A stretch of 64,000 nt of DNA. Origin: Verrucomicrobiota bacterium. Lineage in GTDB: Bacteria; Verrucomicrobiota; Verrucomicrobiia; Opitutales; Opitutaceae. The position numbers and the translations under genes are program-made. Of the stretch, positions 34,549 to 44,614 are shown piece after piece. The notes below the pieces were generated by a model. It had not been told where the DNA came from. It saw only the letters and a list, made by a program, of their open reading frames with translations, and made no database searches. Where the stretch lies: positions 1 to 64,000 of the forward strand of contig JACRKC010000069.1 in NCBI GenBank assembly GCA_016235555.1, written 5' to 3'. Position 1 is the first letter of the stretch. Every line of letters starts with the position of its first letter.

Positions 34549-35025
34549 CTACAGTTTCAAGATCTTCACCCCTGCGTCCGACAGCAGCGGCGCCACGAGC
34601 GGGTCGTTGTGGTAATCAGTGCGGTATTTGACTTCCGCGATGCCGGCCGCCGCGAGGATCTTCGCGCAGTTGATGCACGGGTAGTGCGTCACGTAGGCCA
34701 CGCAGCCTTCCACGGAACTGCCGCGGCGCGCGGCATCGGCCACGGCGTTCTGCTCGGCATGCACCGTCGCCTGCTCGTGCCCGTCGCGCAGGCGGGACAC
34801 GTGGGGCGTGCCGGGCAGGTAGCCATTGTAGCCGGCGGCCACGAGGCGATTCTTCCGCGCCCCGCCCGTCACGATCACGCAGCCGACGTGCAGCCGCTCG
34901 CAATTCGACCGCGTCGACATCAGCACGGCCGTCGCCATGAAATACTCGTCCCACGACGGGCGGTGCGGAAATTTCTTCGCCGCCTGGGCGATGAGATCGA
35001 CGGGATGCGCGGACGGCTTGCTCAT
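34549..35025 (-). CDS. dCMP deaminase (ComEB-like cytidine/deoxycytidylate deaminase)
   Basis: 158 residues. The deaminase zinc site is complete: HAEQNAV (His and catalytic Glu) and PCINCAK (two Cys ligands). Family stretches RPSWDEYFMATAVLMSTRSNCERLHVGCVIV and AAGYNGYLPGTPH point to the dCMP deaminase group, which makes dUMP for thymidylate synthesis. The ATG at 35025 was chosen because the family begins about 20 residues before WDEYFM; a longer frame exists but is unconserved. Divergent from the Nif3-like gene. Confidence 0.9.
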   Translation of the reverse strand: MSKPSAHPVDLIAQAAKKFPHRPSWDEYFMATAVLMSTRSNCERLHVGCVIVTGGARKNRLVAAGYNGYLPGTPHVSRLRDGHEQATVHAEQNAVADAARRGSSVEGCVAYVTHYPCINCAKILAAAGIAEVKYRTDYHNDPLVAPLLSDAGVKILKL

Positions 35026-35132
35026 GACTCGGCGCGGACTGTGGACAGCCGCGCGGCGCCCGGCAACCTCCGACTCGCCGCGCGCAAAAATGCCGGCTGG
35101 CCGCCTGCGCCGTTTTTGCGCCACGATGCGCC

Positions 35133-35885
35133 ATGGCCAAACTTTCCGACCTCGTCGCCTACTGCGATCGCCGCACGCGCCGCGCCGCGTTCAAGGATGC
35201 CCCGGGCGCTTGCAACGGCCTGCAGGTCGCCAACAACGGCCGCGTCACCCGGATCGGCGCCGCGGTCGACGCGGGCCTCGCCCCATTCGAGCGCGCGGTC
35301 GCCGCCGGCGTGGATTTCCTGATCGTGCACCACGGCATGTATTGGGATATGCCGCGGCCGCTCACCGGCCCCGCCTACGCCCGCGTCGCCACACTCGTGC
35401 GCGGCAACTGCGCGCTCTACTCGAACCACCTCCCCCTCGACGGCCATCCCACGATCGGCAACAACGCCCTGCTCGCACGCCAGCTCGGCCTGAAACGCCA
35501 CCGCCCCTTCCTCATCCGCGACGGCGAGGCGATCGGTTGCACCGCGAAGTCGTCGCTCACCCGCGCCGCACTGCGCCGGAAACTCGAATCGCTCTACCCA
35601 CGCGTCGTCGCGATCGAGTGCGGGTCGGCGACGCCGCGCGAAATCGCGTTTTGCAGCGGCGCCGGCAACAGCGCCATCCCCGAACTCGCCCCCGCGGGCG
35701 TCGACACGCTCGTGACCGGCGAACTGCGCGAAGAGTTCTTCAATCGCGCGCAGGAGGAGCAACTCAACCTCTACTGTTGTGGTCACTACGCGACCGAGGT
35801 CCACGCCGTGCAGGCGCTCGCGGCCGAGCTGGCGAAGAAATTCAAGCTCCCGTGGGAGTTCATCGCGACGGGCAATCCCCTCTGA
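35133..35885 (+). CDS. Nif3-like dinuclear metal centre protein
   Basis: 250 residues. NIF3/DUF34 pattern: CNGLQVANNGRVTRIGAAVDAG at the N-terminus, metal ligands in LIVHHGMYWD and later GHYATEVHAVQALAAEL, plus LYSNHLPLDGHPTIGNNALLARQLG. The family forms toroidal hexamers with a di-metal site; it is linked to GTP cyclohydrolase-like or metal-chaperone roles, not settled. ATG at 35133. The gene begins a plus-strand run with aroQ and a NusG paralogue. Confidence 0.92.
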   Translation: MAKLSDLVAYCDRRTRRAAFKDAPGACNGLQVANNGRVTRIGAAVDAGLAPFERAVAAGVDFLIVHHGMYWDMPRPLTGPAYARVATLVRGNCALYSNHLPLDGHPTIGNNALLARQLGLKRHRPFLIRDGEAIGCTAKSSLTRAALRRKLESLYPRVVAIECGSATPREIAFCSGAGNSAIPELAPAGVDTLVTGELREEFFNRAQEEQLNLYCCGHYATEVHAVQALAAELAKKFKLPWEFIATGNPL

Positions 35886-35892
35886 CTTCCCT

Positions 35893-35962
35893 CACCACGA
35901 AACCCACCAAACATACGAAAATCAGACTTCCCCCTTTCGGGTATTTCGTGTGTTTCGTGGTG
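35893..35962. repeat. AT-richer inverted repeat CACCACGAAAC
   Basis: CACCACGAAAC (35892-35903) pairs with GTTTCGTGGTG (35952-35962), with further imperfect pairing of ACATACGAAA and TATTTCGTGT inside. It lies between the Nif3-like gene and aroQ, 8 bp before the aroQ start. Confidence 0.7.
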
Positions 35963-35970
35963 ATCCTCTG

Positions 35971-36399
35971 ATGAAGAAGCTCGCCATCCTCAACGGCCCG
36001 AACCTCGACCGCCTCGGCAAACGCGAGCCGGAGATCTACGGCCGCGCGACCCTCGCCGACCTCGAAAAGGCGCTGCGCGCCGAGTTCGGCGCCGCCGCCC
36101 AGCTGGAGTTTTTCCAGTCGAACCACGAAGGCGCGATCATCGACAGGATCGCCGCGCTCACCGATGCGAAATTCGACGGCCTCGTGATCAACGGCGGGGC
36201 GTTCACACACACGAGCGTCGCTCTCCGCGACGCGCTGCTCGGCGCCCACCTGCCCACGGTCGAGGTGCACATCTCGAACATCTACAAGCGCGAGGACTTC
36301 CGCCACAAGTCGCTCACGGCTCCGGCGTGCATCGCCGTGATCACCGGCCTCGGCCTCGAAGGCTACCACGCCGCGATCCGTTTCCTCCTGAAAAACTGA
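35971..36399 (+). CDS. aroQ: Type II 3-dehydroquinate dehydratase
   Basis: 142 residues, normal for the small type II enzyme. Signature ILNGPNLDRLGKREPEIYG near the N-terminus contains the catalytic Tyr, FFQSNHEGAIIDRI follows, and the catalytic His lies in VEVHISNIYKREDFRHKS. It catalyses the third step of the shikimate pathway as a dodecamer. It is separated by 3 bp from the downstream NusG-like gene, so they are probably co-transcribed. Confidence 0.96.
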   Translation: MKKLAILNGPNLDRLGKREPEIYGRATLADLEKALRAEFGAAAQLEFFQSNHEGAIIDRIAALTDAKFDGLVINGGAFTHTSVALRDALLGAHLPTVEVHISNIYKREDFRHKSLTAPACIAVITGLGLEGYHAAIRFLLKN

Positions 36400-36402
36400 T
36401 CG

Positions 36403-36894
36403 ATGGAAGAGTTCTACTGGCTGGTCTGTCACACGAAACCGCGGTGTGAGAAAAAATTCGCCGCACTGATGGCGGCGGAGAAATTCGAGCACTACCTCGC
36501 GCTGATCGAGAGCGTCCGGAAATACGGCACGCAAGTGAAGCGTTTCACCAAGCCGCTCTTTCCCGGCTACGTTTTCGCCCAGGTCCCCGCCGAGCTGAAG
36601 GCGCGCATCTATCAGCAGGATCTGCTGGCCCGCGCCATCATCGTCGACGATGTGCCGCGTTTCCTCCGCCAGCTCGACGACGTGAAAGCCATCGTCGCCT
36701 CCGGGTTCGAGTTGAGTGTCATGCCGCTCATGACCAAGGGCCGGCGCGTCAAAGTCATCGGCGGCCCTCTCGCCGGCCTCGAAGGCCTCGTCGACGACCC
36801 GTCGAACCCGCAGGGCATCGTGCTGTCCGTCGACGTGCTGCAGCAGGGCCTGCACGTGAAGATGCCGGTGGAACTTCTGCGCGTGCTGCCTTGA
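36403..36894 (+). CDS. NusG paralogue (RfaH/UpxY-type antitermination factor)
   Basis: 163 residues. NusG N-domain: FYWLVCHTKPRCEKKFAALM, RFTKPLFPGYVFAQV. C-terminal KOW: MTKGRRVKVIGGPLAGLEGLV. Position after aroQ rather than in the secE-nusG-rplK cluster marks it as a specialised paralogue. Such factors assist RNA polymerase through long operons, often those for surface polysaccharides. Its stop overlaps the next gene by 4 bp, linking it to an exported protein. Its target operon is not evident in the window. Confidence 0.88.
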   Translation: MEEFYWLVCHTKPRCEKKFAALMAAEKFEHYLALIESVRKYGTQVKRFTKPLFPGYVFAQVPAELKARIYQQDLLARAIIVDDVPRFLRQLDDVKAIVASGFELSVMPLMTKGRRVKVIGGPLAGLEGLVDDPSNPQGIVLSVDVLQQGLHVKMPVELLRVLP

Positions 36895-37832
36895 CAGAGA
36901 CGAGCGTGACCATCCGCCAGCGCCCCCGCCTTCTGTCCGTCCAGGCCGCATTCGCCGCCTTGGGTTTCTGCCTCGCCTGCGTCCGACCCGTGCCCGCGGC
37001 GGAGTCCGCTGCGAAGGGTTCCGACTGGTTTGGCGGCTGGGATCTGCCCGAGTTCATCGACCGCCTGCCCGATCTGCTCGCCGATCGTCTGCCGGGCTTC
37101 GAGCCCAGCGGCGTCGTGCGCCTCTACGTGCGGCCGCACTTCGGCGACTTTATCCACCGCGACTACGTGCGTGTGCCCCTCGGTGCCCGGGTGAAGGTTT
37201 CAGAAAACGTCGAGTGCAGCACCGAACTCCAGAGCTATTTCACGCACGGGCTCAGCGATGCCGCCGGTTACGGCCTGTCCGGTGTCCGCATCGGCGCGAA
37301 ATGCGAACACCTCCTCCCCTCGCTCGGTCACGGCGGCCTCAGCGTCGGCCTCAGCTACCAGTCGCCGCTCAGCCGCCCGCCCCTCGATCTCACCGACGGC
37401 TACCGGCATGTGCTGCCCTACGTGGCCGCGACGCGCCCGATCGTGCCCGAGTGGCGGCTGCTCGGCTACGCGAGCGTGAGCGCCGATTTTCTCAGCCGCA
37501 CCGCGCTCCCCGATCACTTTGCGCGCAACCAACTCCACGCCAATTCACTCACCTTCAGCGCCGGCGCGGCGCGGGAGTTCCGCCGCTTTCACGCCTCGCT
37601 CACCGCCAACGTGACGACGTCGGCCCTCACCAGCGACGAAGGCAAACAAGTCTACTCGCTGCGCCCCGAAATCGTCGTCCCGTGGAAAGCCCGCGCCGAT
37701 GCGCGCGCGCAAGTGCTGTTCACACTCGGCGCCCGCGCGGTGCACGGGCCGGACGGCGACGAATTCGGCCTGAGCGGCAGTATGCGCGTGGAATTTCAGC
37801 TCGGCCGCCACGGCAAGCAGTCGGGCCGGTGA
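36891..37832 (+). CDS. Exported protein of unknown function, outer-membrane-like
   Basis: 313 residues. An N-terminal signal peptide (RLLSVQAAFAALGFCLACVRPVPAAE) is followed by a region rich in alternating hydrophobic residues typical of beta-strands (VRLYVRPHFGDFIHRDYVRV, GLSVGLSYQSPLSRP, ASLTANVTTSALTS, GSMRVEFQLGRHG). I do not recognise a named family. A TTG start overlapping the NusG paralogue stop is possible; GTG at 36906 is an alternative, both upstream of the signal peptide. Translational coupling to the antitermination factor suggests a shared envelope-related role. Convergent with pgsA. Confidence 0.7.
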   Translation: MTETSVTIRQRPRLLSVQAAFAALGFCLACVRPVPAAESAAKGSDWFGGWDLPEFIDRLPDLLADRLPGFEPSGVVRLYVRPHFGDFIHRDYVRVPLGARVKVSENVECSTELQSYFTHGLSDAAGYGLSGVRIGAKCEHLLPSLGHGGLSVGLSYQSPLSRPPLDLTDGYRHVLPYVAATRPIVPEWRLLGYASVSADFLSRTALPDHFARNQLHANSLTFSAGAAREFRRFHASLTANVTTSALTSDEGKQVYSLRPEIVVPWKARADARAQVLFTLGARAVHGPDGDEFGLSGSMRVEFQLGRHGKQSGR

Positions 37833-37837
37833 GCCGC

Positions 37838-38437
37838 TTATTCGAACAACACCCGTCCGTGCCGCCGGAAATATGTGATCCCCGACGTGATCGTGAGCAC
37901 CGCTGAGATCACGTAGAGCGTGACTCCGATTCCACGCACGCCCGTGACCCAATAGCGATCGTCGCCCCCGAAACCGCCGCCGTGCTCCGCCGAGAGCATC
38001 CGGGCGCCCATGATCCACCCGATCGCGTTGAGTTGCACGAAGGTCTTCACCTTGCCGCCGGTATCAGCCTCGACCACCAGCCCCTTCACCGCCACGGCCA
38101 TCCGCAGCCCCGACACCGCGAACTCACGGCACAGGATGCACAGCAACAGCAGCATCGGCACCACATCGTAGCCGAAAAAATTTCCCGGATTGTTCACCAG
38201 GGCGATCAGCAGCCCGAGCACGAGCACCTTGTCGATCACCGCGTCCATGAACCGACCGAACGCCGAGACCTCGCCCCACGCCCGCGCCAGCAGGCCATCG
38301 AGCCAGTCCGTCAACGCCGCCACGATGAACAGCCAGAACGCCAGCGTCGCCGCCCAGTCGAAGTCGGCATACATGAGCCCGACCACCGCAAACATGAGCG
38401 GGACGCGGGAGATGGTAAGCAGATTGGGCAACGACAT
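37838..38437 (-). CDS. pgsA: CDP-diacylglycerol-glycerol-3-phosphate 3-phosphatidyltransferase
   Basis: 199 residues with the CDP-alcohol phosphotransferase signature D-G-A-R-G-D-D: DWLDGLLARAWGEVSAFGRFMDAVIDK at about 43-69. About five membrane helices are visible. N-terminus LPNLLTISRVPLMFAVV is typical of PgsA. It makes phosphatidylglycerol phosphate, the precursor of phosphatidylglycerol and cardiolipin. The ATG at 38437 was chosen; upstream in-frame sequence is unconserved. The 600-bp region upstream (38438-39037) holds two palindromic elements and no gene I can support. Confidence 0.93.
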   Translation of the reverse strand: MSLPNLLTISRVPLMFAVVGLMYADFDWAATLAFWLFIVAALTDWLDGLLARAWGEVSAFGRFMDAVIDKVLVLGLLIALVNNPGNFFGYDVVPMLLLLCILCREFAVSGLRMAVAVKGLVVEADTGGKVKTFVQLNAIGWIMGARMLSAEHGGGFGGDDRYWVTGVRGIGVTLYVISAVLTITSGITYFRRHGRVLFE

Positions 38438-38516
38438 GGGCAAAGGAGGACGGAGCAAACACGCTGGAGTTGCACCAACGCAAGCACGCAGCAAACCAGG
38501 CCGCGGACGCGGTCGG

Positions 38517-38655
38517 GTGTAACTCAAACCGAGGACAACGGGTGCGTGATCCCGAGGTGGGCGGGCACGTCCCCGCGCCCGCCTGGGTGGAGCGCCTGTC
38601 ACCGCCGAAATGCGGGCACATCGTCGTGCCCGCCCGCCCACGCACCTCGTCTCAC
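38517..38655. repeat. Nested palindromic element, type B, degenerate copy
   Basis: The left end GTAACTCAAACCGAGGACAA (38519-38538) matches the type B outer repeat. Inner cores GGGCGGGCACGTCCCCGC (from 38560) and its inverted partner GTGCCCGCCCGCCC (to about 38640) form a hairpin. The right outer end is not recognisable, so the copy is decayed. Confidence 0.6.
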
Positions 38656-38826
38656 CCGCCTCGCGGGGCCATTATACGGAACCATGCGGTCGAAATGCGC
38701 GATGCGGCGTAGCAGCCGAGGTAACGAGGCTGTTGTGCGATGTTAACCCAATTCCAGCCTTCTTACGTCGGCTGACGACCGGCTGCATCGTTGGCTCAGT
38801 CTGTGTTCCATCCCTCGCGGATACGG

Positions 38827-38964
38827 GTGTAACAGGAAGTGAGGACAGTAAACTGATGCCCGGTTATCGTGACGCTCTGCGACCGCCATAACGAGAACCC
38901 TTGGCGCATCGACGGCGGTCGCAGCACCGCCGGCACAGCTGGCTGACCTCACTTCCGGTTGCGC
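38827..38964. repeat. Nested palindromic element, type A copy 2
   Basis: Outer ends at 38827-38848 (AACAGGAAGTGAGGACAG) and 38943-38964 (CTGACCTCACTTCCGGTT). The inner core is partly decayed (GACGGCGGTCGCAGCACCGCCG near 38911). It lies 73 bp upstream of coaD. Confidence 0.85.
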
Positions 38965-39037
38965 CCTCCGGGCACCGCTGAAAAAAACACAGTCGCCACC
39001 CGCCGCCGGTTCCGCTTCGCTGCGGTCGATTCCGCCC

Positions 39038-39535
39038 ATGCGCCATTGCATCTATCCCGGCACCTTCGATCCCATCACCTACGGCCACCTCGACGTGCTC
39101 GCCCGCGCGGCCAAGCTCTTCGATCGCGTGACGGTCGCCATCGCGGAAAACGCCGGCAAGGATCCCCTCTTCACCGCCGAACAGCGGCTCGACATGGTCC
39201 GCCCCAACGTCGCCGAATACCCCAACGTGAGCGTGACCACCTTCAATGGCCTCCTCGTCGAATTCTGCCTCGAGCAACGCGCCGAGGCGATCATCCGCGG
39301 CCTGCGCGCCCTGTCCGACTTCGAATTCGAGTTCAACATGGCGCTGATGAACCGCCACCTCGAACCCCGCGTGGAGACGATCTTCGTCATGCCGAACGAA
39401 CAGTTCAGCTACACCAGCTCGACGCTCGTGAAACAGGTCGCCAAATACGGCGGCAACGTGTCCCATTTCGTCCCGCGCAACGTGGCCGCCGCGCTCAAGC
39501 GGGCCTTCGCGCCAAAGGCAAAAGCGAAGCGCTGA
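39038..39535 (+). CDS. coaD: Phosphopantetheine adenylyltransferase
   Basis: 165 residues. Nucleotidyltransferase motif YPGTFDPITYGHLDVLARA (T/HxGH), then GLRALSDFEFEFNMALMNRHL and the C-terminal SSTLVKQVAKYGG. It catalyses the penultimate step of coenzyme A synthesis. Standard length and start (MRHCIYPGTFDP). Palindromic elements flank the gene on both sides (38827-38964 and 39551-39687). Confidence 0.97.
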   Translation: MRHCIYPGTFDPITYGHLDVLARAAKLFDRVTVAIAENAGKDPLFTAEQRLDMVRPNVAEYPNVSVTTFNGLLVEFCLEQRAEAIIRGLRALSDFEFEFNMALMNRHLEPRVETIFVMPNEQFSYTSSTLVKQVAKYGGNVSHFVPRNVAAALKRAFAPKAKAKR

Positions 39536-39550
39536 CTCTCCGCGCCGCAG

Positions 39551-39687
39551 GTGTGACCCAAACTGAGGTCAGCGATTTGGAGCGGCGGTCTATGACCGCC
39601 GAACGAATGCCCTTGGCGCAACGACGGCGGTCATAGACCGCCGCTACAACCGGGGCATTCGAGAACTGAAATCAGTTTGAGTTACAC
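39551..39687. repeat. Nested palindromic element, type B copy 2
   Basis: Outer ends at 39551-39572 (ACCCAAACTGAGGTCAG) and 39666-39687 (ATCAGTTTGAGTTACAC). The inner core GCGGCGGTCTATGACCGCCG (39582-39601) has its inverted partner near 39627-39647. It starts 15 bp after the coaD stop. Confidence 0.88.
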
Positions 39688-39710
39688 CAGTTACGGTGTG
39701 CTTTGAGACT

Positions 39711-39757
39711 GTAGGCCCGGCCGGTGGCCGGGCAGCCCGCCCACCGGGCGGGCCTAC
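39711..39757. repeat. Palindromic repeat GTAGGCCCGGCCGGTGG family
   Basis: A palindrome from GTAGGCCCGGCC to GGGCGGGCCTAC. Its left half recurs in inverse orientation at 9233-9269. The gap 39536-40007 holds this and the preceding element; no gene is supported there. Confidence 0.8.
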
Positions 39758-40007
39758 AAGATCAGGAGTCTCAACGCGCGCGTAACTGCTATTACCCCCC
39801 CCGCGCTCCGTCGAATCCGCGCCGACCCCTCGGGCAGCCAGACGCCGCCGAGCCCTTCAGTGCGATTTCCGGAGAACAACTCGCGTCAACGCCTGGGGGC
39901 GGAGGGCTGGCACGCAGGCGCACGGCGAGGCCGGTGGCGCGTTGCGCTGGGAGCGTGGCGCCGGCGACGCCGCGTTTGTCCGGCTCGCTGCCCGCCGCGC
40001 GGGCGCC

Positions 40008-40334
40008 TCACGCCTTCTTCACGAAGCAGGCTTTGAGGGCCATCGCCACACCCTCGATCTTGCAATCGATCTCGTGATCGCCGTCCACCAGCCGGATGTT
40101 CTTCGCCTTCGTGCCTTGTTTGAGCACCCCGGAGGAGCCGCGCAATTTGAGGTCTTTGATCAGCACGACCGAGTCGCCGTCGGCCAGCACGTTGCCGTGG
40201 GCGTCCTTCACGAGTCGCGGCGCCTCCGGGACCGCCTCCTTGGTCCATTCATGCCCGCACGTGGCACACTCCCAGTGATCGGGATGGCTGAGGACATCAT
40301 CCATGGCGCAGGCAGGGCAGGTCGGCTTGGTCAT
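40008..40334 (-). CDS. yjdM: PhnA/YjdM family zinc-ribbon protein
   Basis: 108 residues. An N-terminal zinc ribbon CPAC...CATC (residues 6-9 and about 23-26) is followed by the YjdM/PhnA C-domain (DAHGNVLADGDSVVLIKDLKLRGSSGVLKQGTKAKNIRLVDGDHEIDCKIEG). It was historically annotated with alkylphosphonate uptake, but the role is unproven; it is a small cytosolic protein. No phosphonate genes are nearby. Single gene between repeats and ahcY. Confidence 0.94.
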   Translation of the reverse strand: MTKPTCPACAMDDVLSHPDHWECATCGHEWTKEAVPEAPRLVKDAHGNVLADGDSVVLIKDLKLRGSSGVLKQGTKAKNIRLVDGDHEIDCKIEGVAMALKACFVKKA

Positions 40335-40478
40335 AGCGGAAAAATGGCTGGAGGAATCGCACTCCGTCGAGGCGGCACCGCGGCAGCGGCCCGTGACGCG
40401 ACGGAATCCTGACGTTGGCGCACCCGGCCGCGCGGAGGGCGCGGGGCCGGGCGTTTCACGCCAACCGGTCGCCGGATC

Positions 40479-41912
40479 TCAGTAACGGTAGTGCTCCGGT
40501 TTGTAGGGACCTTCGACCGGGACGCCGAGGTAGGCGGCCTGTTCCTTCGAGAGTTTCGTCAGCTTCGCGCCGATCTTCTCGAGGTGCAGGCGGGCGACTT
40601 CCTCGTCGAGGTGTTTCGGGAGGCGGTAGACGCCGACCTTGTAAACATCCTTGTTCTTCCAGAGGTCAAGTTGCGCGAGCGTCTGGTTGGTGAAACTGTT
40701 CGACATGACGAACGACGGGTGGCCCGTCGCGCAGCCGAGGTTCACGAGCCGGCCTTCGGCGAGCAGATAGATGCTGTGGCCGTTGGGCAGCACGAACTGG
40801 TCGTATTGCGGCTTGATCGTGATGCGCTTCACGCCCTTCGCCTTGTAGAGCCGGTCGACCTGGATCTCGTTGTCGAAGTGGCCGATGTTACACACGATCG
40901 CCTGGTCCTTCATCTTCAGGATGTGCTCCAGCGTGATGATGTCCTTGTTGCCGGTCGTCGTGACGTAGATGTCGGCGGTGCCGAGCGTGGATTCGACGGT
41001 GTTGACCTCGAAGCCTTCCATCGCGGCCTGCAGGGCGTTGATGGGATCGACCTCGGTGACGATCACCCGCGCGCCGAAACCGCGCAGCGAGTGCGCGGAG
41101 CCTTTGCCCACGTCGCCGTAGCCGCACACGCACGCGACCTTGCCGGCGATCATCACGTCGGTGGCGCGCTTCAGGCCGTCGGCGAGCGATTCGCGGCAGC
41201 CGTAGAGATTGTCGAACTTCGACTTCGTGACCGAGTCGTTGACGTTGATCGAGGGCACGAGGAGCTTGCCGGCCTCGTGCAACTGATAGAGGCGGTGCAC
41301 GCCGGTGGTGGTCTCCTCGGAGACGCCGCGCCAGTCTTTCACCATCGTGGTGAAGACGCCGGGCTGGCTCTTCTTGATCTTCTTGAGGAGGTTCTTGATG
41401 ACCTGCTCCTCGTGCGAACCGGAGGCGCTGTTCACCCAGTCGCTCCCCTGCTCCATCTCGTAGCCCTTGTGGAGGAGCAGCGTGACATCGCCGCCGTCGT
41501 CGACGACGAGCTGCGGGCCCTGGCCTTTCGGGTGGCTGACGGCCTTCCAGGTGAGATCCCAGTATTCCTCAAGCGTCTCGCCCTTCCACGCGAAGACGGG
41601 CACGCCGGCCGCGGCGATCGCGGCGGCGGCATGATCCTGCGTCGAGAAGATGTTGCACGACGCCCAGCGCACGGAGGCACCGAGTTCGACGAGCGTCTCG
41701 ATGAGGACGGCCGTCTGGATCGTCATGTGCAGCGAGCCCGTCACGCGCACGCCGGCGAGCGGCTTCTGCGGGCCGAATTTTTTGCGGACCGACATCAGGC
41801 CGGGCATCTCGTGCTCGGCGACGGAGATTTCCTTCCGTCCCCAATCGGCGAGGCCGGGGTCTTTGACCTGATAATCCTGCGCGGTGCGGGTATTTTTTTT
41901 GGCTTTGGCCAT
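40479..41912 (-). CDS. ahcY: Adenosylhomocysteinase
   Basis: 477 residues, full length. Typical sequence: [25 protein letters not shown] at the N-terminus, [34 protein letters not shown], the NAD site [21 protein letters not shown], and the C-terminus PYKPEHYRY. It hydrolyses S-adenosylhomocysteine to adenosine and homocysteine. It lies 21 bp downstream of metK, giving a metK-ahcY methyl-cycle operon. Long antisense open frames over this gene are composition artefacts. Confidence 0.98.
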   Translation of the reverse strand: MAKAKKNTRTAQDYQVKDPGLADWGRKEISVAEHEMPGLMSVRKKFGPQKPLAGVRVTGSLHMTIQTAVLIETLVELGASVRWASCNIFSTQDHAAAAIAAAGVPVFAWKGETLEEYWDLTWKAVSHPKGQGPQLVVDDGGDVTLLLHKGYEMEQGSDWVNSASGSHEEQVIKNLLKKIKKSQPGVFTTMVKDWRGVSEETTTGVHRLYQLHEAGKLLVPSINVNDSVTKSKFDNLYGCRESLADGLKRATDVMIAGKVACVCGYGDVGKGSAHSLRGFGARVIVTEVDPINALQAAMEGFEVNTVESTLGTADIYVTTTGNKDIITLEHILKMKDQAIVCNIGHFDNEIQVDRLYKAKGVKRITIKPQYDQFVLPNGHSIYLLAEGRLVNLGCATGHPSFVMSNSFTNQTLAQLDLWKNKDVYKVGVYRLPKHLDEEVARLHLEKIGAKLTKLSKEQAAYLGVPVEGPYKPEHYRY

Positions 41913-41933
41913 GAGAGTGCGAGGTCGAGGCGG

Positions 41934-43106
<1,173 letters not shown>

Positions 43107-43254
43107 AATTGGAAGAGCGAGGAACGAATCGCTCCCGGCCGGCGCTGGCAAGTGGAATAATCAACGCATCCGAATTCCCTGATGCGATCGCTTGGGCCGG
43201 GCGGCAGCCGCGGGCACCGGGTCCTTCCTGCTCACCCGCCGCGCCGCGCCGCGG

Positions 43255-43391
43255 GTGCAACTCAAAGTGAGGTCAGTTTTCGAGGGGCTCGGCTGTAGCG
43301 GCGATCTATGACCGCGGGCGTCGCGCCAAGAGCATTCGTTCGGCGGTCATCGACCGCCGCTACAGATCGCTGACCTGAGCTTGAGTCACGC
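43255..43391. repeat. Nested palindromic element, type B copy 3
   Basis: Outer ends at 43255-43276 (AACTCAAAGTGAGGTCAG) and 43370-43391 (CTGACCTGAGCTTGAGTC). Inner core GGCGATCTATGACCGC with inverted partner GGCGGTCATCGACCGCCGC. It lies between the divergent metK and the sensor kinase gene. Confidence 0.88.
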
Positions 43392-43456
43392 CCCCGCGCC
43401 GCACGAAACTGAAGTTGCAGTTGCCGAAGCGGATAATACCTGCTGAATCCCCCCGA

Positions 43457-44614
43457 ATGGCTTCCGCTCCTGCCTCCGACACCACCCGGTCCATCGACTT
43501 GAAGGGCCGCAAGGTGCTGGTCGTGGACGATGATCGCATGAACCTCCGCATCCTCGCGGGCATCCTCCGCGGGGAAGGATATGCGCTGATCGAAGGCGAC
43601 TCCGGCGAGCGGGCCATGCAACTGTATGCCGAGTCGAGCCCGGACCTCGTGCTCCTCGACGTGATGCTGCCGGGCATCGACGGCTTCGAGACGTGCCGCC
43701 GCCTGAAAAAGGCCTACGGGGACGATTGCGCTCCAGTCATCTTCATCACCGCGAAAAATGAGTCCGACGATGTCGTCGAAGGTCTCGGCGCCGGGGGCGC
43801 CGACTATCTGCCGAAGCCCTTCAAGGCGAAGGAAGTGCTCGCCCGCATCCGCTCGCATCTGCAAAACCGCCTGCTCGTCGAGCAGCAACGTTCGCTGGTC
43901 GACCAGCTGAGCCGGGCCAACGCCGCGAAAAACAAATTCCTCGGCATGGCCGCCCACGATCTGCGCAATCCGCTCGCCTCCATCCGCGGGCTCGCCGAAT
44001 TCCTCCGGGACGGCGTCGCCGGCCCGCTCACCGTCGATCAAAAGGATCTCATCGCGACGATTCACAGCGCCAGCCAGTCGATGCTCGAACTCGTCAACGA
44101 ACTGCTCGATGTCGCCACGATCGAGGCCGGCGAACTCAAGCTGCAGCTCGAGGCGCAGAACCTCGCCGACGTGATCGCCAAGTCGGTCTCGCTCACCAAC
44201 CTTGAGGCGGCAAAAAAACAGACCCGCGCCCATTTCACGCCGGCCGGCCCCGGCCCCGTGCTCATGATCGATGCCGCGAAAATCCGGCAGGTCATCGACA
44301 ATCTCCTCAGCAACGCCGTCAAATATTCCCCCCCCGGCTCCGAGATCGCCGTGCAGCTCTCGACCGACGCGAGCCGCGGCACCTGCTCCTTTGCCGTCCA
44401 GGATCAGGGACCGGGCATCCCCGCCGGCGAACGCGACAAGCTTTTCAAGGACTTCAGCCGTCTGTCCGTGCGTCCCACCGGCGGAGAAAAAAGCACCGGA
44501 CTCGGGCTCGCCATCTGCCGCAAGATCGTCGAGGCTCACCGCGGCACCATCACCGCGGAGAACCTCCCCTCCCGCGGCTGCGAATTTCGCGTCACCGTTC
44601 CGCTCCAACCATGA
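43457..44614 (+). CDS. Receiver-histidine kinase hybrid (REC-HisKA-HATPase)
   Basis: 385 residues, no membrane segment. Receiver at about 18-135: VVDDD, phospho-acceptor Asp68 in LLDVMLPGIDG, Lys120 in LPKPF. HisKA from about 150 with H-box AAHDLRNPL (His167). HATPase from about 255: N-box DNLLSNAVKYSPPG, G1 DQGPGIPAGERDKLFKDF, G2 STGLGLAICRKIVEAHRG. The receiver-first order suggests its kinase activity is controlled by another kinase or by phosphate from the HPt protein at 46934. An ATGA overlap couples it to a receiver-only gene. The ATG at 43457 is preferred over a TTG at 43415. Confidence 0.93.
   Translation: MASAPASDTTRSIDLKGRKVLVVDDDRMNLRILAGILRGEGYALIEGDSGERAMQLYAESSPDLVLLDVMLPGIDGFETCRRLKKAYGDDCAPVIFITAKNESDDVVEGLGAGGADYLPKPFKAKEVLARIRSHLQNRLLVEQQRSLVDQLSRANAAKNKFLGMAAHDLRNPLASIRGLAEFLRDGVAGPLTVDQKDLIATIHSASQSMLELVNELLDVATIEAGELKLQLEAQNLADVIAKSVSLTNLEAAKKQTRAHFTPAGPGPVLMIDAAKIRQVIDNLLSNAVKYSPPGSEIAVQLSTDASRGTCSFAVQDQGPGIPAGERDKLFKDFSRLSVRPTGGEKSTGLGLAICRKIVEAHRGTITAENLPSRGCEFRVTVPLQP

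Noticed and set aside
43107-43254. Known SAM or SAH riboswitch upstream of metK
   Set aside because: No conserved core of the classes I know could be matched; only a short hairpin is visible.
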